24,028 bases of DNA from Psilocybe azurescens (lineage: Eukaryota > Basidiomycota > Agaricomycetes > Agaricales > Agrocybaceae), in NCBI GenBank assembly GCA_023853785.1, contig JAJIRX010000790.1:1-24028 (forward strand), written 5' to 3'. A model generated the notes under the pieces. That model ran no database searches and was not told the DNA's origin. It saw only the letters and a list, made by a program, of their open reading frames with translations. Position numbers and translations under genes: made by a program. Every line of letters starts with the position of its first letter. Position 1 is the first letter of the stretch. This document shows positions 1-9,430 of this stretch, piece after piece.

Positions 1-425
1 GCAAAGCTCAAAGTCGTGCGATTCAACAAGACAAATCCTAAGGTCCTTCTCGAGTACTTCCAAGAGGAAATTGCCAAAGGCTTAGAGGTTACTTATGACT
101 TACCGTACAAAGGGAGCCATTCGAATAATTGATCAAAGGTCGAATACGTCGACGAGGGCCCAAACCATTTGCGAAGCTTAGGGTTGTGCGCTTCAATCAG
201 TCAAATCGAGAAATGATACTGGAGGCGCTACCTGAAGAAATTGCCGAAGGATTGGAAGTGCTCCATGACATGCCGGATAATAAGCCTTTATTAAAAATAC
301 ATGCATTGTTTCAATCCGCGTCAGCTAAAATGAAGGGACGAGAATATGTGATTGCTACAACAGCATCAAGCTTGTCGCTGGTCGAGAGACCAAGAAAGAA
401 GAAACTAAAACTCTTGTCGCGTTGA
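1..425 (+). CDS. 3' part of an unrecognised protein with a tandem repeat, cut by window start
   Basis: I do not recognise the family. Frame 1 is open from base 1, reading AKLKVVRFNKTNPKVLLEYF and on through EEIAKGLEV. About 170 bases later frame 3 gives a clear second copy, FAKLRVVRFNQSNREMILEA followed by EEIAEGLEV. The two frames join into one protein if one T is missing from the TT at 129-130 (AAT AA-T TTG ATC), giving a repeat unit of about 57 residues. The tail after the second repeat is basic (RPRKKKLKLLSR) and ends in TGA at 423-425. The 5' end lies outside the window. The stop is only 15 bp from the stop of the convergent SUZ gene, so the 3' UTRs must overlap. That this is a real gene rests on the conserved repeat. 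No function is inferred. Confidence 0.5.
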
Positions 426-440
426 TATCAAATGGGTAAA

Positions 441-1240
441 TCAGATGAAGAAACAGGGATTGTCGTGTTTGAGGGTGTCAGTAGAAGGAGAGGGTCGTTC
501 CGCCCTCCGCTCACCAAAGCCTCTGTTCTCTGATTTGTTTTCAGGATTCGGGATAGATCGAGGGTCCGCGGGGTTCGCGCACAACAGACGCGGCTTTGAT
601 TAGGAGGCGGAGTTGGAGAAGCGGTTTTCTTCAGCGCAGAATTCTTCATCTTATCCTGTGCGTCTGACGAAGCTCCAGTGGAAACGCCAAATATCCGCTC
701 ACGAGCAGCTTGATACCTTGCCTCACGTGCTTCGAAAGTTTCCCCAGTTGACGCAGGATTCGCTGGGATGGATTTGGGGATCCTGATGGTGATGGGCGCT
801 TGAGGATGCGCATGGCTGGCGGCTGGTGTAGAGGCAAGCTTGCGGTTGCCGAAGCAGATGAAGTACCCCTAGAGATAACTAGTGCAGGCATAGGATGATG
901 CACCTTGGTATTTCTATCAAATATTTGAACATAATAAGCCCGAGTGCACGCCGATTAATCAAAGTTCGTGAAACTTACGCGTCTTCCCAGATTTGTTTAT
1001 TCTGAGTGTCCACTGATCGACCAATTTGATCCTCCTCCTCGTCATCCATCTCCCAGTCATCGCGTACCACAGCAGACGTGGGTATCTTGGATCTTATACC
1101 ACTTGTCGATCCAGAAGCTGATGTTGGCGCGGTGACGCGATCCTAGAAACACGGGTCTTTATCAACGCAGAAACAAGGGAAAACGATGCCGTATAACCAC
1201 CCACTGGTTCATCGCCCCAGGTATCCATGACGCTAGACAT
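441..1240 (-). CDS. SUZ / SUZ-C domain RNA-binding protein (SZRD1-like), frame-broken
   Basis: Exons on the minus strand: 1240-1205, 1142-979, 913-441. Introns 1143-1204 and 914-978 have GTGGGT and GTAAGT donors and TAG acceptors. The protein starts MSSVMDTWGDEP and has an acidic DDWEMDDEEEDQ stretch, then KQIWEDANTK, PMPALVIS and RILKRP, all in the order seen in SZRD1-type proteins. The SUZ core is FEAREARYQAARERIFG, and a SUZ-C-like VVREPRGPS follows, then NRGFGERR. SUZ and SUZ-C motifs are known to bind RNA. The reading needs three single-base frame changes: near 785 (between RILKRPSPSG and IPKSIPANP), near 597 (before SVVREPRGPS) and near 550 (after it). These are either sequencing indels or decay; the order of conserved blocks favours a real gene. 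The stop at 441 assumes the last frame. Confidence 0.72.
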
Positions 1241-1457
1241 ATCGCTGGACAGCGCTGAGCACATCAACTCTAATCTGTGGACAAACGTATGCGCACCTTA
1301 AATAGTACTGCGAAAACAAGGTAGAGGGAAGGAAAGAGGCTGGATGCTGACATAATTATTGCAGCACTAATTTTGTCCCCCGGCTCTTGTGCACATTATC
1401 TAATCGCACACTCTCTTCCTCCCCTCATAACATCCAAACCCAGAGTTCTTTAACACA
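1241..1457. promoter_or_regulatory. Divergent promoter of the SUZ and dipeptidase genes
   Basis: The 217 bp between the two start codons (1240 minus, 1458 plus) must hold both promoters. The half next to the dipeptidase is pyrimidine-rich (ctctcttcctcccctcataa near 1410-1429), as is common just upstream of fungal starts. No convincing TATA box was seen. Confidence 0.5.
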
Positions 1458-3345
1458 ATGCCAGCACCAACACAGTTCTTGAAATATATTGACAGTAATG
1501 CAGATGCTTTTATCAAGCGTCTAGGCGATGCAGTCGCCATTCCCTCGTAAATATCACATTGCTTGAAATTGGCTTTCTAACTACAATGTGAATTAGAATC
1601 TCTAGTGATCCCACCCATCGTAAAGATGTCTTCGCGATGGCCGACTGGCTGAATGAACAGCTCAAACAGCTTGGTGTCGACACTAAACTAGTTGATCTCG
1701 GCCGGCACATTATGGATGGTGAGGATCTCCTCTGCCACCTGCAATTCTAGGTCGTATTGGAAACGACAGCGCCAAAAAGACGGCGCTCATCTATGGTCAT
1801 TTTGACGTTCAACCTGTAGGTTAAAGCTCAATGATTTGAGATACCCACTTATCTTGATGTAATGATCAATCTAGGCAGAAAAATCGGATGGCTGGAACAC
1901 TGAACCTTTCACACTGGTCGTCAACAAGGAAACAGGCCAACTTATCGGCCGTGGCAGCACAGACGATAAGGGTCCCATCCTAGGATGGCTTAACGTCCTA
2001 CAATATCACCACGAGAACAAACTCCCTCTCCCAGTCAACCTAGTGCTTTGCTTCGAAGGCATGGAAGAAAGTGGAAGTGAAGGTCTTGACGACCTCGTGC
2101 GCCGCGAATCCGAGAAGGGTGGATATTTCGACGGTGTGGACTGCGTCTGCATTGTACGTGATTATCCCAAATTTAATATGGCGCCTGTTGACCCTGATCG
2201 AATGATTAGTCTGATAACTACTGGCTCAATACACGAACCCCGGTATTGACTTACGGTCTGCGTGGATTATCATACTACAAAGTTACAGTCTCGGGCCCTG
2301 GACGGGACCTCCACTCTGGTGTTTTCGGACGCACGGTTCATGAACCCATGACTGATCTTATCAGTCTACTGGGAACGCTCGTGACTCCCCACAGGTGACA
2401 TTCTCATCAAAGGCGTCGACGAGATGGTGGCTCCCCCAGATGAAGAGGAGAAGTGAGTGAAAGTCTTATGTTCCACTTGACTGATGTCAATTGACCCATG
2501 GCGACTTTTAGGAAGATTTATGCAAACCTCGACTATTCCATCGCTGACGTTGAAGAAGCAGCTGGAGCATCCATCGCACTTTCGTCAGATAAAGTTGCTG
2601 TGCTTATGGGTCGCATGCGGTCTCCAAGTTTGTCCATCCACGGTATCGAAGGCGCTTTCAGCGCTGCAGGTGCAAAGACGGTCATCCCTGCCAAGGTCTC
2701 CGGAAGGTTCAGCATTCGGTAGGTACTTCACAAAACCAAAAGTATAGCATGTTTGACGTCAAATTTCGCAGTCTTGCCCCCTCAGACACCAGAAAAATCA
2801 AACCTTTGGTGGTCAATCACCTCCAAAAGGCGTTCGCCACACTCGGAAGCAAGAACAAACTGACCGTCGAAGAGTTGCACGGAGGAAAACCATGGGTCGC
2901 TGACCATCGTCACTGGAATTTCGAAGCCGCCAAGAAGGCCACAAAGGTTTGTTCACGACGCGTACTAAAGGAAAGATGTGTAGTAATTCTGATATCCTTG
3001 TTCATGACAGGCCGTTTACGGACAAGACCCCGATCTGACTCGTGAAGGCGGTTCTATTCCCGTCACATTGACTTTCGCCGAGTCTCTAGGTGTCAACGTC
3101 TTACTACTTCCCATGGGACGAGGAGACGACGGTGCACAGTAAGCAATCGATTTTTATGCTTTTGCGTTGACTAAACTAATCACCTGTTCCCCAAGCTCAA
3201 CGAACGAGAAGCTCGACATATCGAACTTCATCGAAGGAGTAAGTACCGTTTTGTTGTAAGCTGCTGCACAGATAATTAATTTTCGGTTTCTTAGTCCAAA
3301 CTCCTTGGCACATACCTTTACGAGTTGGCTGATATTCAGAAGTAA
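1458..3345 (+). CDS. DUG1: M20 metallopeptidase, Dug1/CNDP2-like cytosolic non-specific dipeptidase
   Basis: Hydrolyses dipeptides; in yeast Dug1 cleaves Cys-Gly in glutathione breakdown. Nine exons: 1458-1546, 1597-1815, 1875-2153, 2210-2452, 2512-2718, 2772-2946, 3011-3138, 3196-3238, 3295-3345, with GT..AG introns of 50-64 nt. M20 metal-site motifs appear in order: YGHFDVQP (His), [10 protein letters not shown] (bridging Asp), [12 protein letters not shown] (catalytic Glu plus ligand Glu), SDNYWL (Asp) and the C-terminal GRGDDGAHS (His). [27 protein letters not shown] and [17 protein letters not shown] fit the family. The start [12 protein letters not shown] and the roughly full length fit too. 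Two single-base breaks interrupt it: one base missing near 1727 ([15 protein letters not shown]) and one C too many in the CCCC at 2387-2390 ([11 protein letters not shown]). Both look like sequencing indels, since splice sites and ligands are intact. Confidence 0.9.
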
Positions 3346-3613
3346 AATGCATTTTTGTTGTCCAAGAAGGATGGCATGTGAAGAGGAAGCAATGTAACGT
3401 GGCGGATCGGAGGGAGTTGCTTGAATAGCTAAATGTACTTGTATGTATCATACGAGCTTGATGTACTGATATCGAATGAGCGAGGTCGGGCATTCGAGGT
3501 CGGGCATGCAATGCTGTGGTTGGTGGGCCCATATAGGTGTTCGTACAACACATGAATGGCCATCGACAATTAACCCCACAAACTCAGTTTTTTATTTCTA
3601 TTGAGTTCGAGAT
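3346..3613. other. Convergent 3' intergenic region
   Basis: This holds the 3' UTRs of the dipeptidase (+) and the unknown minus-strand gene. A near-perfect direct repeat (gaggtcgggcat) lies at about 3481-3507. Nothing else was seen. Confidence 0.4.
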
Positions 3614-4916
3614 TCAGGAGATGGAGGCTCGATCAGCAACGACAGGCTGGACACCAAGTTCCTCCTTCCAAACGGCGGGTGACTTGCCAGCGAGAATTTT
3701 GGATGGGAAGTCTTCTGCTGTCCCTTCTTCTGAGGCCTGCCGGTCGTCAGATTCTGCAGCCTGGGTATTATCGATGTGTTTGGCTTGGAGTTTGGAAGTA
3801 GACTTCGCCGTGGAGAATGTCGACGCCAACGAGAACCCTTTGATGCAGCCGTGGCTGCAGCAAGGTCGGCCTGCCTAGAGTGAGCTTTTGAAGGTTTACG
3901 AGGCGCATTTTACTGAGTAGATCGTGGTCGACTGGGGCACCTTTGTTCCCGTGTTTCAAGTTATCTGTATATGACGGGACAGAAACCGAATGATCGTCAG
4001 AACAATGTCCGATATATAACAGACAACAAAAAGACGAACCTGAATTATGACGTGTCGAGGATTGATCTTGCCTGGACCTTTCTTCCTTCATAAGAGAATC
4101 ATTAAGCCATCTGTTCTCCAATTCAATGGCCTTTCTGTTCAGGTTCATAAGTAATAATCGCAGAAGATCGATAAGCTCGGAATATGGCCTGTGATAGAGT
4201 TGAATGGTAGGATAAAACATATACGCCCAGCCTAGATACATTTATGTTGAAAACCGCTGACTTGAGAACGAGCCGAGATTGCACACCTTGCATGGCCCAC
4301 CTTCTACCACCATCATCCATGTTAATGCCGATCTTTCCAGCCTCTCGGTCAACATAGGCACCCTTCGTTACTATCAGATTGATAGCTGCTCTAAGGCGCG
4401 TCTCGAGGTGTTTTCGTTGATGCCGGAATTGACCCATCCTTGCTTTGGATGTGGCTACATGCAAAGACATCGGCACGTCGCTGGGTTTTCTTCAACATGA
4501 GACCAAGAACCGGGCTGCACGGCGTAATCTTGTGCGAAGGAAGGAGAACGTTATTGTAGTCGTGCATTGGATACAATTGCTCGCCAGGCTTGAATTTCGA
4601 GTTCCTTATGTTCGGTGTGTTTAATCGGGGGTTACAGGTTATTCCGGCTTCATGGGCCATCTCAACCCGCTCTCTCCAACTCAAAACGGGTATAGCAGGG
4701 AACTGCCTCTCCTCTCTAAGTAGAAGCCCCAGCGGCATCATCTTTATCCCCAAGTCATCTCTCCGAATGCTGGGAAAGACGGCTTTTTGAGAGGTGCTGC
4801 TGGATGATTTGGATCGATGAGTAGATCTGATTTGTAGACCTGCAATGTGAAGAATGGATCCAGAGATCCTGGTGTCTGATTTCGCCACTATAACGTCGAA
4901 TGTGAGCCCTTTCCAT
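3614..4916 (-). CDS. Unrecognised conserved-looking split gene
   Basis: No single open frame shows this gene. Read across frames, the minus strand gives AKSDTRISGSIL, then LGIKMMPLGLLLREERQFPA, KPGEQLYPMHDYNNVLLPSH, then after a one-base shift near 4458 ARMGQFRHQRKHLETRLRAA and NLIVTKGAYVDREAGK. An intron (donor GTGTGC after MQG, acceptor TCTAG) joins WAMQG to WAYMFYPTIQLYHRPYSELI and a helical stretch. A second intron (GTTCGT..ATACAG) follows RHNSG. After a further shift near 3842 the tail reads GFSLASTFSTAKSTSKLQAK and ends in TGA at 3614-3616. The hydrophobic and charged periodicity and the intron-restored junctions argue for a real protein. I cannot name the family. The ATG at 4914-4916 is the nearest candidate start but is out of frame with the body, so the 5' end is unsettled. 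Confidence 0.5.
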
Positions 4917-5213
4917 AGTTCATCGACGAAAGATATCGCTCACTTGGACGGAAGCGACCTTGGTCGACCTTGGTAGACGTGAGATTTCAGGACACCTCAA
5001 TCGTGACATAGAGGCGTTTTACTGTCTTCTCTTTATGTAGTCAAGTACCACGTCGAAGAATTAGGAACATTAAAATGGAGGTAATGGCTACAGGACCAGC
5101 TAATAATTTCGAACACGGGTCAGCGCAATTAGCCGAAACTGACTTTGAAAATTCAATTTCGGTGGATGGCTTTGAGGAAACGTTCGACTGGTACTTGATG
5201 TGAGGACTATGTA

Positions 5214-5772
5214 ACGGATCAGCCTGGACCGGGTAAAACCCTGTAATACCCTGTACCGTGGCTATCCATACCCGTTTTGGACTGTACTGTGGATTTTGGC
5301 CCTGAACCGGGTGAACCAGATGATTTCCACAATTTCTAGCTCTACGAATTCGCATCGAGAACAGTATCTCAACTGATCATAAAGCACCATGTAGCAGGCT
5401 GTTACTCGTTTAAGTATACTGAAGTACAATTTGGCCACTGATATTTGACTTTGGGCACGAAATGAGAGATCATGTAATTTCTCATCTTAAAGGCTTGATT
5501 TGAATTGGATTTTCACGCATTTTGGGTTGATTTATTGCAAGGAGTAGCCAAAATAGTACAATATGTTATAAAATTCATTCTGTGGGTATAATAAGACATA
5601 TTTAAGCTCATCTCGATCACCTTTCCCACTCAAATCACTCAAATTATGCTCTTCAGAACGTTTCATTAAGATATGGCGGGTATACCCACGGTTCAACTGT
5701 ACCCGAACAGTACCGTACCAAATTAGCCAAATAACCGTGGTTCGGTTCTCGGATATATTCAGGTCTATCCGT
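5214..5772. mobile_element. Candidate small inverted-repeat element
   Basis: The left edge reads ACGGATCAGCCTGGA (5214-5228) and the right edge, reverse complemented, ACGGATAGACCTGAA; 11 of 15 match. Both flanks inside are rich in CCGGGT, GTACC and ACCGTGG words, largely as imperfect inverted copies (5230-5320 against 5675-5750), while the centre is AT-rich and has no credible ORF. No clear target-site duplication was found. A direct repeat agtccctaac follows the right edge (5775-5798). The 297 bp before it (4917-5213) hold the upstream region of the minus-strand gene and a direct repeat of gaccttggt near 4957-4972. It could instead be chance low-complexity sequence. Confidence 0.3.
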
Positions 5773-5778
5773 GTTAGT

Positions 5779-6454
5779 CCCTAACAGTCCCTAACTTGAT
5801 TGGTACTATTCGATCCAGGCACAAATCCGTTTTAGGAAAATTTTACGCCCTAATGGAGACTACCTGGCTTCTCCCCGTTATCTCCCCGGGTTTTGAGTAG
5901 AATATAATACTTGTGGCGTACCTATAATATGTTGCAAGACAAAGCCCCATGAGGCGATCAGTACTCTTGGGGTCGATGCATAAGCATTCTGCTACACCAC
6001 AAACGTGCAGGTCGAGAGCTTAGACGGAATGCGCTTGAGTAATGTACAGATAGAGAGGCTTGTAAAGAATTCGTTAGCTGTTTCCCAAAAGGTCAGCGAG
6101 TTGCTCGATTAGGAAAGAGTTCGCAGAAGTCATACCTTGTCTTGGTCTATTTCAACTCCATGATAGCAGGAAGGTCCATCATTGTCTCCTCTACACTGTG
6201 GAGTCGATAAGCAAGATTATCTTCCATCATTGACGGCATCCCCTGCTGCGATTCCAAGCCGTATGATGACATTTGATTGACGAGGATCGCTCACAAGGAG
6301 CTAGGTCCGAAACTCCTGACTCTCGCTAACAGTTCCACAAGCAGCAATATGGCATGTGAGTGCAATTCAAATTACGGCGGAGGTTTGTAATGCCTTGTCT
6401 AAATATATGTATCACTCACGTCCGCGTTCCAGTTCCAGTTTCTGAATCGTTTGA
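5779..6454. other. Gene-free stretch ahead of the paralogue array
   Basis: No supported gene. The segment at about 6352-6415 (gcatgtgagtgcaattca and on) is a diverged extra copy of sequence that recurs at about 6501 and 9512, so this end belongs to the duplicated accessory region. Confidence 0.4.
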
Positions 6455-7338
6455 GCCTGGTCATGAGAGTGCTGAGCACTGACCGAAGCTAGGTACGATA
6501 GCATGTGAGTGCAATCCAGAATAAACTACGGAGATTAACAATGCCTGTGCCAAATATTTGTTTTACCCACGCTCTAAATTGCGAGTCTTCCTTTGGGATG
6601 CTCCTACTTGTTTAATCAGCACGACAATCTCCGTTTCCTCTCATTCAGCGATAGGCAACCTTCACGAGGCATGGAAGTTGTGTTTCCTGGTGCAGGTCAA
6701 TGCATCGATGAACCAAAGTTTGATATTTATCTGCGGCGAACTCAGGTCTGGTCCTCCTAAAAGAATTCTCGAAATAAATGTTGCGTTAATGAAGGTCCGT
6801 TGATTACTGTGGACCTCACTGGGATTAGTGTGCTGTAGAAGCCCCGAAATATATGGGAAAATGGCCTTAGTTCAATGTGATAAACAAGACAAGGAACGAA
6901 AGGGCGATGAATGCTAGGAGCCAGGAGATGATCTAGAACGGGTGCGTGATCTACGTCGGGCGAGGAGATGAACTAGGGTGGAGATAGGGGAAGGGCCAAC
7001 CTTACAGTAAAGTTTCAATCATTACTAGCAACCTGAAAGAGTCTATCAGAAAGGAACCAATGTAAATTCCTGTGAGAAACTACGGAAGAACGCCAACGGA
7101 TAGCGGAAGAACCTGTCAATCGCAAGTCGGAAGCAGCATCAAGAGGGAAGAAGACCTGGTTCTTTTACGTGCCAAACCCTATATTTTGGCTGACAGGATT
7201 AATGGGCGTGGCAATTGGAATCACCCAAAGCATTAGATTTGATCATTTGACGCCATTTTTCTAGAACATCCCAACCTTCTGCCCTCCCTGACTTTCGGAT
7301 TTGTTTACTCTATGCCCAACATACGGATAGCGAAAACA

Positions 7339-7344
7339 TATAAA
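7339..7344 (+). promoter_or_regulatory. TATA box of paralogue 1
   Basis: TATAAA in acatataaaggggcaagggc, 150 bp before the ATG. The same words occur at 10524 before paralogue 2. Confidence 0.65.
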
Positions 7345-7412
7345 GGGGCAAGGGCCTCACAGAGACCAACCATCTCAAACCACACAATACACTTTTCAAC
7401 CCATTTTTCTAA

Positions 7413-7476
7413 GTAAACGTACGCACTCAACTATTATCTGTTCATTCGCCTTTCTGACCTTCTTGCTCTCGCATAG
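7413..7476 (+). other. 5' UTR intron of paralogue 1
   Basis: Donor GTAAACGT and acceptor CGCATAG, 64 nt, ending 12 nt before the ATG. The same segment is kept in paralogue 2. Confidence 0.6.
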
Positions 7477-7488
7477 ATCTCAAACACA

Positions 7489-7840
7489 ATGGCTCCAGGT
7501 AAATGGGCCTGGCCCCATGTCTGGTCTTAGACTGTGCTTGACTACTCTATATTTAGGTCACCAAGTTCTTGCTGGATTCGACACCAACAATGGCTTTACA
7601 GTCACGAACAACACCTCTCAGAACATTTACCTGCAGACGTCGGCTTCTGCATTTTCAACCATTTTACCCGGCCAGTCTTCATCGGCTCAGACAGCCTACT
7701 TCAACTATGCCGTTAGGAACAACGACACCACCAATGCAGCCCTTTATTTGAGCATCAATGTCAGCTCTGCTGATGGTAGCGTGAACGTCGTATCTGGAAC
7801 TATGAGGGGCAGTATCGGTGTCAACATCTTCTTCGCGTGA
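7489..7840 (+). CDS. Paralogue 1: small Asn/Ser/Thr-rich protein of unknown family
   Basis: Exons 7489-7498 and 7557-7840 are joined by a 58-nt intron (GTAAAT..TTTAG), giving 97 residues starting MAPGHQVLAGFDTNNGFTVT. The first coding exon is only 10 nt. The protein has no Lys, Glu, Cys or Trp and very few charges. Alternating hydrophobic and polar residues (NIYLQTS, ALYLSINVSS, RGSIGVNIFFA) suggest a small all-beta domain. There is no signal peptide or membrane segment, so it is probably cytosolic or non-classically secreted. I do not recognise the family. TATA box, 5' UTR intron and 3' UTR intron are all present, suggesting an expressed gene. It is the only one of the three paralogues with no frame break here. 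Confidence 0.8.
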
Positions 7841-7843
7841 TTG

Positions 7844-7897
7844 GTGAGCTTCACAGTAATCTCTGTCACACTTCAATACTAACAACTAAGTTTCTAG
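7844..7897 (+). other. 3' UTR intron of paralogue 1
   Basis: The donor GTGAGC begins 4 nt after the stop, a perfect TACTAAC branch site lies at 7877-7883, and the acceptor is TTTCTAG. The length is 54 nt. Equivalent introns follow the other two paralogues. Confidence 0.65.
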
Positions 7898-8009
7898 TGC
7901 CATAACAACTTCGATTTTCCTTTTGCTCTGCGCATCCGAACTCAAAGGCATAAAAAAATTACTACGATCTTTACTGTTTCGCCCCACAATGTAAAAAAAA
8001 AGCTAACTT

Positions 8010-8042
8010 TGATGAATCCAAGTCTGCCACCTCTTTGTATTG
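8010..8042 (+). promoter_or_regulatory. Conserved 3' block, copy 1
   Basis: TGATGAATCCAAGT (8010-8023) and TCTTTGTATTG (8032-8042) span 33 nt. The same words, order and 33-nt span recur at 11197-11229 and 12008-12040, each after a CTTTAC..GCCCC..AATG stretch. This is probably a 3' UTR or cleavage/polyadenylation element. Confidence 0.6.
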
Positions 8043-9430
8043 TCATGAACATTTGGATGTTTTTAAGTTGTCGACTCTCGGTATCGGCGTTACGAAAGAT
8101 CAAAAGGCAATGAATACACGTTGAAAACGCGATTGCTTTGAGTTATATGTATATACTTTACCCTCCAAAGTCCACACAGCCCAATGACAGCCTTGGCCTC
8201 AAGTACAGGGTTTACATTTACGCACGCTGCTCTCAAATAACTAGAGGATATGGGTGGTGCTGACGACGAGGGAGCAATATATGTCCCTCTTCCTCCACCC
8301 CTTACTGGCCACTGAAAACCAGAGAAAGCATTTGATGCTGCGGCTGTTTCTGCGTTGCTTCTGTTACCCGTACTTGAGGATGTCTCACGTTGTCCTGCGT
8401 GTGCAACCTTGTAGTCTCTGTAATGGTTCAAGAGAATTTGATTTTAGCCGATGCCCGAGGCTGATTAGCGCCCTCGGCCTAATATTTATGGCCCGTGCTT
8501 CGCACGTTTGTTTGCTTTGATCATTATGCAAATCGAGACTTCCGCCAAGTGTCGTTTACGCACCCTCAATAGCTATATCCCTGTTAGTCTTGACGGAGGA
8601 AAAATTCTATGGTAGAAACAGAGCTAGTGTATAAAGTGTAGTAACTATCGGTAAAATCAATATATGTACAATTTTGGGTTCCCAAAGAGGTAGAAAAGGT
8701 AATAAATGGTTCTGTGCAGACAGAAGGAAAGAAACTACCCTGTGGGTGAGCAAGTGAGTAATAGTGAGTATCTCATGGGTGAACGGAAATGAGTGGGATT
8801 ACCTCTGGACTCAAGCATCTGGAGGAACTTGGACTCCGAGACTCAGCATGTTGTTGGACACCGCCTCAAGGTACACGACCAGTGTGTACGAGCTGAGAGA
8901 GCAAAGGAAGGAACAATGAGATCATGGAGCTGACAAAAATCGAAATGTGCACTCGCAAGGGAATTTAAGTGACGCTTGGCACTGCAGAACTCAGCTTCAG
9001 AGTCATTTATTGCTTACTAAAACCTTGGAATAAACTTCGAAAACAACCTCTATTTGTACATTACGACTGATGGAGACATGTGTTCTGAATGTACCAGAGG
9101 GTCTCAAAAAGTCAGCTCAGTCGAGTAAATTCCGCAATTCTGAACCGTTAAGATATGCAATGATAGCATAAGGTTTGATTGACGATAATCGCTCTCACGG
9201 AGTGGTCTCGACCCAGACGGCTTGGGAAGATTCGGACTGTGCCCACCCCGATCTCAAACATTTGTATTTTTTCTTGGCTACTACACAACAAGAAGGTGAT
9301 ACTACCAACGTAAACTGGGTTGGAGTTTACTCACGGAGCTAGGTAAGAGGACCGAAACTTTCCGAGTTTCTCTGATTCGGGATGGAAATCTTGTTTCGCC
9401 AAAATTCCAGCCTGATCCAAGCCTGATCAG
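8043..9430. other. Gene-free region between paralogues 1 and 2
   Basis: No supported gene. GTGAGT words recur at 8746-8800 (degenerate). An open frame on the minus strand at 8090-8431 has no recognisable domain and no start context. A Helitron-like terminus lies at 8480-8506 and is listed separately. Confidence 0.4.
8480..8506 (-). mobile_element. Helitron-like 3' terminus (candidate remnant)
   Basis: On the minus strand this reads CGTGCGAAGCACG, a 5-bp stem with a 3-nt loop, then GGCCATAAATATTAG. Helitron 3' ends have a GC-rich hairpin about 10-12 nt before CTRR. Here the end is TTAG instead of CTRR, and no matching 5' TC end was identified, so this is a diverged remnant or a look-alike. 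A further CCGAGG/CCTCGG stem lies at about 8455-8478. Confidence 0.3.

Larger units (their letters stand above)
6455..7488 (+). repeat. Duplicated upstream block, copy 1
   Basis: This matches 9431-10672 as a diverged, gapped copy. Shared landmarks include gcctggtcatgaga (6455 / 9431), a stretch ending cctactt (6544-6610 / 9555-9632), gtgcgtgatctacgtcg (6942 / 10170) and the TATA-to-ATG region. The copies lie about 3.0-3.2 kb apart. The part close to the gene is clearly more alike than the far part. Stop codons interrupt all frames, and short ORFs inside look incidental. Confidence 0.65.

Noticed and set aside
5041..5355. 104-codon minus-strand open frame
   Set aside because: Overlaps the left end of the candidate inverted-repeat element and has no domain.
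8090..8431. 113-codon minus-strand open frame rich in Ser/Ala
   Set aside because: No recognisable domain, no start context, no intron signals; lies next to repeat-like sequence. Might be a gene fragment but not supportable.
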